A stretch of DNA of 6,288 bases, taken from positions 1-6,288 of the forward strand of contig JBDLRN010000098.1 of assembly GCA_039800005.1 (NCBI GenBank). Direction: 5' to 3'. Shown piece after piece: positions 1-5,090 of the stretch. The first letter of the stretch is position 1. Every line of letters starts with the position of its first letter. The position numbers and the translations under genes were made by a program. This DNA is from Casp-actino8 sp039800005 (GTDB lineage: Bacteria > Actinomycetota > Acidimicrobiia > Acidimicrobiales > Ilumatobacteraceae). The notes beneath the pieces are model-generated. The model saw only the letters and a list, made by a program, of their open reading frames with translations. It did not search any database and was not told the DNA's origin.

Positions 1-215
1 GCCTCTCGGGAACTCATGCCGGCGTGAGCCACCAGTTCGTGCTCGGGAACCACGAACACCGGCTTGTCGTCGCGGGTCATCTGATCCATACGCGTGACGA
101 TCTGAATCTTCTCGGCGGCGAGGCTCGCCTCGAGCACTTTGATCTCGGCCAGGCGGGAGCGGAGCTGACCGATCGACATCGACGCGACACGGCTGGTGGC
201 CGAGGTGGAAAACAC
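1..215 (-). CDS. DUF222/13E12-type protein, N-terminal part (probable HNH endonuclease family), cut by left edge
   Basis: An open frame runs from a GTG at 215 leftward off the window with no stop, giving about 71 residues. From the ATG at 179 the protein reads MSIGQLRSRLAEIKVLEASL, continues with a charged helical stretch, and reaches PEHELVAHAGMSSREA. A leucine/alanine-rich helix leading to an ELxxxxxMSxREA element is how the DUF222 domain of actinobacterial 13E12-repeat proteins begins; these usually carry a C-terminal HNH nuclease domain, which would lie outside the window. I chose GTG 215 because it lies about 30 bases behind a promoter-like element and LexA box. ATG 179 is possible, and neither has a strong ribosome binding site. 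The exact role of these proteins is not settled; the HNH fold implies DNA cleavage. Family assignment is from recognition of a partial N-terminus only, so it is moderately sure. Confidence 0.55.
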   Translation of the reverse strand, partial: MFSTSATSRVASMSIGQLRSRLAEIKVLEASLAAEKIQIVTRMDQMTRDDKPVFVVPEHELVAHAGMSSRE

Positions 216-244
216 CTGGTCAGAGCCGTTCTTTGTCGCTAGAT

Positions 245-258
245 CGAACAAATGTTCG
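245..258 (-). promoter_or_regulatory. LexA operator (SOS box), CGAAC-N4-GTTCG
   Basis: The sequence CGAACAAATGTTCG is a perfect two-arm match to the Gram-positive/actinobacterial SOS box (CGAAC, four bases, GTTCG). The flanking T on each side keeps part of the longer mycobacterial consensus. It lies 29 bases upstream of the GTG start of the DUF222 gene and overlaps its proposed -10 hexamer, the expected place for a repressor to block transcription. LexA control of 13E12/DUF222 genes is known in Mycobacterium tuberculosis, which supports both the operator and the gene call. Confidence 0.8.
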
Positions 259-282
259 TATCGTAATCCGAGGGTGTGGCAA
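255..282 (-). promoter_or_regulatory. Probable sigma-70-type promoter of the DUF222 gene
   Basis: On the minus strand TTGCCA (282 to 277) and TACGAA (260 to 255) are separated by 16 bases. They resemble -35 and -10 hexamers, with transcription expected to start near 248. The -10 lies within the LexA box, so LexA binding would occlude it. The hexamers are imperfect and the call rests partly on that overlap. Confidence 0.4.
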
Positions 283-324
283 CCACAACCACGACCGGAA
301 GAAATTCCAGAAATTCTCGGTAAG

Positions 325-341
325 CGTCAACCGACGTGACG
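325..341 (-). terminator. Possible terminator hairpin after rsmI
   Basis: CGTCA (325-329) and TGACG (337-341) form a 5-bp stem with a 7-base loop, four bases beyond the rsmI stop codon. On the minus strand the sequence after it is moderately T-rich but lacks a clean T run. It is placed to end the ychF-DUF192-rsmI transcript before the DUF222 promoter. The stem is short, so this is tentative. Confidence 0.3.
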
Positions 342-345
342 ACAC

Positions 346-1170
346 TCAGCCACGGCCGAGTTCGAGCGCGCGGGCGTACAGCGCCTTGCGGCTCGTGCCC
401 GTCATCTCGGCCACCGCGGCCGCCGCATCGCGCGTCGAGGCTCCACTGGCCAACTCGTGACGCAACATGCGGTCGATCTCCTCAGGAGACGTGTCGCCCG
501 AGTCGCTCACGCCTCCCAACACGATCACGTACTCGCCGCGTGGTTCCCCGACTCGAGCTCGCACATCCGACAACGATCCCCGCAGAGTCTCCTCGTGCAT
601 CTTCGTGAGTTCACGACACACGGCAACGGGTCGATCGTCACCACACGACGCGACGAGATCGTCAAGGGTGCGTTCGAGGCGATGCGGAGCTTCGAACAGC
701 ACCACCGTGCGCGACTCGCGGGCCACGGCGGCCAACCGAGACGTTCGCTCGGCACCGGAGCGCGGCAGGAATCCTTCGAAAACGAAGCGATCGGTGGGGA
801 GTCCGCTGATGGTGAGCGCGGCGAGAGCGGCCGACGCACCGGGAACCGCGGTCACGTCGTGTCGACTCTCGACGACGGCGGCCACCAACTTGGCGCCCGG
901 ATCGCTGATACCCGGCGTGCCGGCGTCCGACACCAGGGCGACGTCACGTCCGTCGTTGAGCGCGTCGAGAACTCGCGGAATCGACGCGACTTCGGTGTGT
1001 TCGTCGAGTCGCATGAGCGTGGCGTCGACGCCAAGGTTGTTGAGCATGAGCCCGGTGCGACGCGTGTCCTCGCAACACACGAGTCCGACCGCACGCAACA
1101 CTTCGACGGCTCGTGGCGACAGATCGCCCATGTTGCCGATCGGAGTGCCGACGAGGAAGAGCGTGCTCAC
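346..1170 (-). CDS. rsmI: 16S rRNA (cytidine1402-2'-O)-methyltransferase RsmI
   Basis: RsmI transfers a methyl group from S-adenosylmethionine to the 2'-OH of C1402 in the decoding centre of 16S rRNA. The 274-aa product is a full-length member of the tetrapyrrole-methylase fold. It shows the N-terminal VGTPIGNMGDLSPRA (7-21), EDTR (34-37), the glycine-rich LVSDAGTPGISDPG (79-92), VPGASAALAAL (109-119), FEGFLP (131-136), LFEAPHRL (158-165) and CRELTKMHEE (185-194). A C-terminal helical segment of about 50 residues ends the protein, as in the family. The start is a GTG whose last two bases overlap the stop of the upstream DUF192 gene (GTGA), which points to translational coupling. It is the last gene of the ychF-DUF192-rsmI cluster. 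The assignment is secure. Confidence 0.95.
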   Translation of the reverse strand: MSTLFLVGTPIGNMGDLSPRAVEVLRAVGLVCCEDTRRTGLMLNNLGVDATLMRLDEHTEVASIPRVLDALNDGRDVALVSDAGTPGISDPGAKLVAAVVESRHDVTAVPGASAALAALTISGLPTDRFVFEGFLPRSGAERTSRLAAVARESRTVVLFEAPHRLERTLDDLVASCGDDRPVAVCRELTKMHEETLRGSLSDVRARVGEPRGEYVIVLGGVSDSGDTSPEEIDRMLRHELASGASTRDAAAAVAEMTGTSRKALYARALELGRG

Positions 1171-1526
1171 GAACCGGCTCTGATCTCGAGGCGGTCACCC
1201 ACACGCACGCCCCACCGAGCGAACGACCCACGACTGGCCTCCACGACCGTGCGCGCCCGCGGCACCGGAGCCCCGATGCGATGCCGATGCATCTGCACCG
1301 CCTTCACCACCACGCCGTCGGCGTCGAGATATGCCACATCGATCGGAAATCGCATCCCGATGGTGTGCACCCAGCGACACGGACCGAGGACGAAAGCACC
1401 TTCGACGTGCGACCGACCGAGAAGACCGCGTCGTCGGGAGTTGCGGTCCGCTGCGACCTCTGCACTCGCCAACACTCGACCCTCGGTCACCAGCCACGCC
1501 GAGTTGGACGTCTCGCTCGTCGCCAT
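1167..1526 (-). CDS. DUF192 family protein
   Basis: A 119-aa protein of the DUF192 family (COG1430), a small beta-rich fold of unknown biochemical role. The hallmarks are in order: RRRGLLGR (31-38), WVHTIGMRFPIDVAYLDADG (52-71) and the C-terminal EASRGSFARWGVRVGDRL (96-113). Many family members carry a signal peptide or lipobox. This one has a polar N-terminus without either, so it is predicted to be cytoplasmic. The ATG start follows the ychF stop by 11 bases, and its stop overlaps the rsmI start, so the three genes should form one transcript. No function can be read from the sequence. Co-transcription with two ribosome-associated genes is suggestive only. Confidence 0.85.
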   Translation of the reverse strand: MATSETSNSAWLVTEGRVLASAEVAADRNSRRRGLLGRSHVEGAFVLGPCRWVHTIGMRFPIDVAYLDADGVVVKAVQMHRHRIGAPVPRARTVVEASRGSFARWGVRVGDRLEIRAGS

Positions 1527-1537
1527 ACGCGTCAGTT

Positions 1538-2626
1538 CTACACGTTGAAGCGGAACTCCATCACGTCACCGTCGACGGGGTGGTAGTCCTTGCCTTCGAC
1601 ACGAATCTTGCCGAGATCCTTGGCCTTCGTCCACGAACCGATCTCGAGCAACTCGTCCCAGTGGACGACTTCGGCCTTGATGAAACCGCGCTGGAAGTCG
1701 GTGTGGATACGTCCGGCGCATTCGGGTGCGCTCGAGCCGGCGCGGAACGTCCAGGCGCGCGACTCCTTCTCGCCGGTCGTGAAGAACGTGCGCAGACCGA
1801 GCAGGTGGTAAGCGCTACGCACCATGCGGAACAACGCACCTTCACCCAACCCGAGTCCTTCGAGCATCTCGGCCCGCTCGGCCGGATCCTCGATGGAGGC
1901 CGCTTCGGCTTCGAGTTGCACGCACATGCCGATGATCTCGACGTTGTCGCCGGCGTCGCCGAACTCGGCGGCGATGCGGGCCTCGACGGAGGGAATCGTG
2001 TCGAGTTCGCTCTCGCCCACGTTGGCCACCACCAACACCCGTCGGTTGGTCAGCAGGAAGTGCGGCGCGAGAATCTCGCGCTGATCGGGTTTGAGGCCGG
2101 CGCGATAGAGCGGACGGCCGTCGCTCAGCGCCGCTTGGGCCAACTCGAGCGCCTCCACCTCGGGCAGGAGGTTGCGATCGAGTTTCGACTGACGCTGTGC
2201 TTGCGCGAGTCGCTTCTCGACCGTTTCGAGGTCGGCGAGAGCCAACTCGATCTCGACCACTCGGAGATGCTCGAGCGGATCGGACGGACCGGGGACGTCG
2301 TCGTCGACGAAGGCTCGCAGAACGAGCACGATCGCATCGACCTCGCGAATGTTGGCCAGGAACTTGTTGCCAAGGCCTTCGCCCTTGCTCGCGCCTTCGA
2401 CGAGTCCGCCGATGTCGACCACCTGAACCGACGCGTGCACCACGTTCTTGCTCTTCGACATAGCCGCCAGGCGATCGAGGCGATCGTCGGGCACCTTGGC
2501 CACACCGATGTTGGGGTCCTTGGTGGCGAAGGCGTAGGGCGCGGCCAGCGCGCCACCACCAGTGAGGGCGTTGTAGAGAGAGCTCTTGCCGGCGTTGGGG
2601 AGACCGACCAGTCCGAAACGTTCCAT
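1538..2626 (-). CDS. ychF: Redox-regulated ATPase YchF (OLA1/Obg-like)
   Basis: YchF is a cytoplasmic P-loop ATPase of the Obg group that binds ribosomes and is linked to stress and redox responses. The 362-aa product matches the usual length of about 363. The P-loop is GLPNAGKSS (8-16), the DxxG motif is DIGG (71-74), followed by LVEGASKGEGLGNKFLANIR. The base-specificity motif is NVGE (202-205) rather than NKxD, the substitution that shifts this family from GTP to ATP. A C-terminal TGS-type domain covers about 278-361 and ends EGKDYHPVDGDVMEFRFNV. I chose ATG 2626 because GGAG lies 5 bases upstream (2632-2635) and the protein then begins MERFGLVG as in the family; a longer frame to 2674 adds 16 unconserved residues. 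The DxxG motif is usually DIAG, so G73 is a mild deviation. It is the first gene of its cluster. Confidence 0.96.
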   Translation of the reverse strand: MERFGLVGLPNAGKSSLYNALTGGGALAAPYAFATKDPNIGVAKVPDDRLDRLAAMSKSKNVVHASVQVVDIGGLVEGASKGEGLGNKFLANIREVDAIVLVLRAFVDDDVPGPSDPLEHLRVVEIELALADLETVEKRLAQAQRQSKLDRNLLPEVEALELAQAALSDGRPLYRAGLKPDQREILAPHFLLTNRRVLVVANVGESELDTIPSVEARIAAEFGDAGDNVEIIGMCVQLEAEAASIEDPAERAEMLEGLGLGEGALFRMVRSAYHLLGLRTFFTTGEKESRAWTFRAGSSAPECAGRIHTDFQRGFIKAEVVHWDELLEIGSWTKAKDLGKIRVEGKDYHPVDGDVMEFRFNV

Positions 2627-2636
2627 GAAATCTCCG

Positions 2637-2642
2637 AGGCTA
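2637..2642 (-). promoter_or_regulatory. Possible -10 element for ychF
   Basis: TAGCCT on the minus strand fits the actinobacterial TANNNT -10 pattern and lies 10 bases upstream of the ychF ATG. The transcript would have a very short leader. The GGAG ribosome binding site would then fall at or near the 5' end, which argues somewhat against this being the only promoter. No convincing -35 is visible. Confidence 0.3.
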
Positions 2643-2674
2643 CCCCTCGCCTTCGAACGCCGACCGGTTCCCAC

Positions 2675-3310
2675 ATGAAGGCCGTGATCCTTCTGCCTCT
2701 CGTCGCCGCTCTTGCTTCGTTCGCCGTGCTTCCGCCCGATTCGCTTGTCGACACCACCACCGTGTCGCCGCCCACGTCGTGTGCGACCTACAGCATCGAA
2801 GGTTCACTCGACGGCGCTCCTGGTCCCCAAGCCGACGACGAATCTGCTCCGCAGTTGGAGATTTCGGCCACGGCGTATCTGCACGATGCTGGCGAGGCCC
2901 TCGTCGGACATCGGGTGACCGCCGTGTTCGACATGGCCGATGGTGCGGCTCCCGTCGATCCGGTCGAAGCGGTCACCGACGCCGATGGACGCGTGTCGAT
3001 CCTTCTCCCGGTCGGTGCGGTCGGCGTGTCGTTTCGGGCCGAGAGTGCCGCCATCGGCGACTGCCCGGACGTGGCGCCGGGTGACGTGCCGGTGGTCGTG
3101 ATCGACATTCCGGTCCTCCCACCCGATTTCGGCCTGGGTAGCGGTTCCGGTCCGGCTCCGACGGCGTCGACGACTCCTGCGAAACTGCCCGACACCGGAC
3201 CTCGCGAGAACCTGATCCTGGTGGCCGGGCTGGTTCTGGCCGCCGGACTCGGGACAGTGGCCACCCGGACCCGTCGCCGAGCCGAGGAACCGGGGGTGGT
3301 TCCCCGCTAG
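2675..3310 (+). CDS. Small secreted LPDTG-anchored surface protein
   Basis: The 211-aa product has the layout of a sortase substrate. It starts with MKAVILLPLVAALASFAVLP, a short Sec-type signal peptide. A Thr/Ser/Pro-rich linker follows, then a beta-rich region (about 60-147) with alternating hydrophobics and a TDADGRVSILLP stretch (101-112) reminiscent of Ig-like or carboxypeptidase-regulatory folds. A Gly/Ser/Pro/Thr linker leads to the sorting signal: LPDTG at 171-175, hydrophobic segment about 180-196, and the basic tail RTRRR. C36 and C130 are the only cysteines and could form a disulfide. A sortase should cleave between T and G and attach the protein to the cell envelope. The ATG was chosen because it begins the signal peptide; no ribosome binding site is visible. 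The gene diverges from ychF with 48 bases between start codons. The ligand or role is unknown. Confidence 0.8.
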   Translation: MKAVILLPLVAALASFAVLPPDSLVDTTTVSPPTSCATYSIEGSLDGAPGPQADDESAPQLEISATAYLHDAGEALVGHRVTAVFDMADGAAPVDPVEAVTDADGRVSILLPVGAVGVSFRAESAAIGDCPDVAPGDVPVVVIDIPVLPPDFGLGSGSGPAPTASTTPAKLPDTGPRENLILVAGLVLAAGLGTVATRTRRRAEEPGVVPR

Positions 3311-3313
3311 CCT
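3308..3313 (+). promoter_or_regulatory. Possible -10 element for the bL37-like gene
   Basis: TAGCCT overlaps the stop codon of the LPDTG gene and lies 9 bases before the bL37-like ATG. No Shine-Dalgarno sequence is present in between. This fits a leaderless or near-leaderless transcript, but the spacing is slightly long and no -35 is visible. Read-through from the upstream gene is an alternative. Confidence 0.3.
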
Positions 3314-3322
3314 GCGACTTCT

Positions 3323-3409
3323 ATGTCGAAGAAGACCAAGAAGCGCAAGGCCCGCCTCCGCCGCTCGAAGGCCAACCACGGCAAGCGCCCCAACATGGGC
3401 CGCGGCTGA
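3323..3409 (+). CDS. Ribosomal protein bL37-like, 28 aa
   Basis: A 28-codon gene encodes a very basic peptide that starts MSKKTKKRKARLRRSKANHG and continues KRPNMGRG. The segment SKANHGKRPN matches my recollection of bL37, the approximately 24-aa protein found on the large subunit of mycobacterial ribosomes and conserved in Actinobacteria as a Lys/Arg-rich peptide ending in ANHGKRPN. About half the residues are Lys or Arg, as expected for an rRNA-bound extension. The ATG lies 12 bases after the stop of the LPDTG gene, without a ribosome binding site. The VOC gene starts 5 bases after its TGA, so the two are probably co-transcribed. The gene is below most length cut-offs and is easily missed. 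The family call rests on a short motif recalled from memory. Confidence 0.8.
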   Translation: MSKKTKKRKARLRRSKANHGKRPNMGRG

Positions 3410-3414
3410 GGTAC

Positions 3415-4038
3415 TTGCTCACCGAACTCGTTCTCGACGTACCGATCACGCCCTGGCGTGATCTCGGTTTCGTCTTCGCACCGCACTCGGGTCACCAGCA
3501 CACGGTGATCGCCGGAGTGCGGTTCGTGTTTTCCGGGGTCGATTCGGCCTCGCCCGAGCCCCAGGGCTTGGTCGGTTGGGGATTCGATCCGGTGCCGCCG
3601 GACGAGAGAGGGGTCGACGGCATCCCGACTCGATTCGCCGAACCAGCGACCGAGAATTACGCGCACACCTTCACCGTGGAATCGATCGATCACGTGGTGG
3701 TCATGACTCCGTCGCTCGATCGCACGTGCGGCGCCATCGAATCGTCCCTCGGGTTGCCGTTGAAGCGCATCCGTGAGGTGGGCGGGGGAGTTCGACAAGG
3801 CTTCCACCGCGCTGGCCCGGTGATCCTCGAAGTGGTCGAGCGTCCCGACATCGCGTCCGACGAACCAGCCCGGTTGTGGGGTCTGGTGTTCGTGGTGAAC
3901 GACCTCGATGCCGCAGTCGAACGACTCGGTCCCGACGTCATCGGTTCGCCACGCGATGCAGTCCAGCCCGGCCGACGAATCGCCACCGTGAGAAGTGGTG
4001 CATGCCTCGGCGTGCCGTTGGCTCTGATGTCGGCCTGA
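3415..4038 (+). CDS. VOC (glyoxalase/bleomycin-resistance fold) family protein
   Basis: The 207-aa product reads as two half-modules of the vicinal oxygen chelate fold. The N-terminal part has WRDLGF (14-19), GVRFVFSG (34-41) and GLVGWGFDPV (51-60). The second part begins ESIDHVVVMTPSLDRTCGAI (89-108) and continues with a GLPLKRIREVGGGVRQGFHRAG stretch, VILEVVE (136-142) and WGLVFVVNDLDAAVERLG. His93 and Glu139 sit where VOC metal ligands commonly occur, but the third module start (WGLVF) has Gly rather than His, so the ligand set may be incomplete. Substrate and reaction are unknown; the fold covers isomerases, dioxygenases and binding proteins. The start is a TTG with GAGG 3 bases before it, a tight spacing, so the start is less certain than the family. 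It follows the bL37-like gene closely and is convergent with the nuclease gene. Confidence 0.8.
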   Translation: MLTELVLDVPITPWRDLGFVFAPHSGHQHTVIAGVRFVFSGVDSASPEPQGLVGWGFDPVPPDERGVDGIPTRFAEPATENYAHTFTVESIDHVVVMTPSLDRTCGAIESSLGLPLKRIREVGGGVRQGFHRAGPVILEVVERPDIASDEPARLWGLVFVVNDLDAAVERLGPDVIGSPRDAVQPGRRIATVRSGACLGVPLALMSA

Positions 4039-4058
4039 CCGAACGGTCGACGCCGACA
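4028..4058. terminator. Nested hairpin between convergent genes, probable bidirectional terminator
   Basis: TGTCGGC (4028-4034) pairs with GCCGACA (4052-4058). Inside it, GACC (4037-4040) pairs with GGTC (4045-4048) around a GAAC tetraloop. The structure spans the VOC stop codon and ends 8 bases before the nuclease stop on the other strand. There is no T run on either side, which is not unusual in high-GC actinobacteria. The position between two converging 3' ends is the main support. Confidence 0.4.
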
Positions 4059-4066
4059 CGACTACG

Positions 4067-5017
4067 TCACCAGCCCTCGTCTTCTTCCCGTTGGGCTTGA
4101 TACGCCTGGCCGGATTCGCAAGAGGGGAGCAACGTGCACCAGCGGCAGTTCGAGCCCGGACGACGGACGGGCTCCGCCTTCTTCAACTTCAGCTCGATGG
4201 CGCGCAGGAGCCCGGCTTCGAGTCGCTTGGCCGCTGATCGCAACGTTCCCTCGGTGATGTCTTCGGGGTGAATCTCGGCCGAGTCGATGTAGTAACTCGC
4301 CACCTTGCGCGGTGCCTGGCCGATCGACAACAGATCGATCAACGCGTACAGACGCAGGTCGTCGCGATGCGCACCGAAGGTGCTCCCGGTCTTCAGGTCG
4401 AGGATCACCTTGTCGGGTGGACGTCCGAGAGCCAGATCGATCTTGCCCGAGACCCGCACGCGACCCTTGGCCAGGTTGACGGTGAGCGAACTCTCGACCT
4501 GTGGGTACCACTGCTTCTTGATGGGCGGAAAGCCTTCGAGGAAGCGCGTGAGGAGTGACGAGCAATCGCCCACTAGTTCGGCGCGACTGAATTCGTCGAG
4601 AGTGACGAGGAAATCGGCGATCGACTTGTTGGCCTCGTTGCTGAGGCGAGAGATCGACTCTTCGACGAGATCAGTGGGATTGATCGTGCCGCGCGTGTGA
4701 ATCGACACTTCGATGGCCTTGTGCACGATGGTGCCGCGCGAGTTGGCGAGGTTCCATTCGAACTCGCCCTTGCCGTCGACGAAGAACGCTTCGCACGAAT
4801 GCACGTCGCTGAGCGACTGTTTGCTGAGGAAGAAGCGATTCTCGTAGGACTTGCCGTCGGGCAGAACGTCGTGGAACGGGGCGAGAGCGGCTTCGAGATC
4901 GGCCTTCAGTTCGTCGCCCAGATCGGCGGGAATCGGTGCCGACAGGGGCGCCGGATCCTTGCCGATGGCGGCGATCACCCGTTCCTGGGCCGGGGTGTAG
5001 ACGGGTTCGGCGCTCAC
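4067..5017 (-). CDS. Stand-alone PD-(D/E)XK (RecB/Cas4-like) nuclease with four-Cys Fe-S pattern
   Basis: The 316-aa product has the ordered motifs of RecB-family nucleases: FFLSKQSLSDVHSCEAFF (62-79), GTIVHKAIE with His99, SGKIDLAL with Asp194, the catalytic LDLKTG with D207 and K209, and LRLYAL with Tyr224. Four cysteines are spaced as in AddB, Cas4 and Dna2: C75 before the nuclease core, then C291, C294 and C300 (C-x2-C-x5-C) after it. In those proteins this set holds a [4Fe-4S] cluster that staples the domain together. The residue usually Gln in QxxxY is Asp220 here. There is no helicase domain and no cas gene nearby, so it is probably a DNA-repair or DNA-processing exonuclease; the exact role is unknown. 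The GTG start lies 6 bases behind a TAATCT element, suggesting a leaderless mRNA. The gene is convergent with VOC and divergent from the gene at 5091. Confidence 0.85.
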   Translation of the reverse strand: MSAEPVYTPAQERVIAAIGKDPAPLSAPIPADLGDELKADLEAALAPFHDVLPDGKSYENRFFLSKQSLSDVHSCEAFFVDGKGEFEWNLANSRGTIVHKAIEVSIHTRGTINPTDLVEESISRLSNEANKSIADFLVTLDEFSRAELVGDCSSLLTRFLEGFPPIKKQWYPQVESSLTVNLAKGRVRVSGKIDLALGRPPDKVILDLKTGSTFGAHRDDLRLYALIDLLSIGQAPRKVASYYIDSAEIHPEDITEGTLRSAAKRLEAGLLRAIELKLKKAEPVRRPGSNCRWCTLLPSCESGQAYQAQREEDEGW

Positions 5018-5023
5018 GTTGCG

Positions 5024-5029
5024 AGATTA
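5024..5029 (-). promoter_or_regulatory. -10 element for a leaderless nuclease transcript
   Basis: TAATCT on the minus strand lies 6 bases upstream of the GTG start at 5017, the standard distance from a -10 hexamer to the transcription start. Transcription would therefore begin at or next to the start codon. No ribosome binding site precedes the GTG, in line with leaderless initiation. No convincing -35 is visible. Confidence 0.55.
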
Positions 5030-5076
5030 CGACCAGGGTGTAGCGAGGGCGGGGAACCATGTCACACCCACCTGGC

Positions 5077-5088
5077 AGAGTCGACTCT
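5077..5088. promoter_or_regulatory. 12-bp perfect palindrome before the start of the 120-aa gene
   Basis: AGAGTCGACTCT is a perfect 12-bp palindrome ending 2 bases before the ATG at 5091. It lies in the 73-base divergent gap shared with the nuclease gene, and could be an operator or a small 5' hairpin at the ribosome-binding region. A direct repeat TGGCAGAG flanks it at 5073-5080 and 5092-5099. No known regulator is identified. Confidence 0.3.
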
Positions 5089-5090
5089 CC

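Noticed and set aside
457..1548. A 363-codon plus-strand open frame opposite rsmI and DUF192.
   Set aside because: It is a GC-rich shadow with low-complexity Arg/His/Ser-rich translation. The opposite strand encodes clear RsmI and DUF192 motifs.
2655..2670. CGAAC and GTTC in the ychF-LPDTG gap looked like a second LexA box.
   Set aside because: The half-sites are 8 bases apart instead of 4 and the right arm is incomplete.
1331..2674. The plus-strand frame of the LPDTG gene stays open far upstream (back to an ATG at 1331), antisense to ychF and part of the DUF192 gene.
   Set aside because: The upstream part mirrors conserved coding sequence of ychF and DUF192. A signal peptide begins exactly at 2675, so only 2675-3310 is taken as real.
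3286..3306. Inverted repeat GGAACC...GGTTCC with an alternative CGGGG...CCCCG pairing at the end of the LPDTG gene.
   Set aside because: It lies inside coding sequence for the Pro/Gly-rich tail, has competing pairings and no T run, so terminator or attenuator function is not supported.
3307..4059. A 250-codon minus-strand open frame opposite the VOC and bL37-like genes.
   Set aside because: Its translation has no recognisable motif, and the plus strand carries both the VOC motifs and the bL37 signature.
4067..5017. Possible Cas4 of a CRISPR-Cas system.
   Set aside because: No cas1/cas2 and no repeat-spacer array are present in the window. The Fe-S nuclease pattern is shared with AddB, Dna2 and many orphan nucleases.
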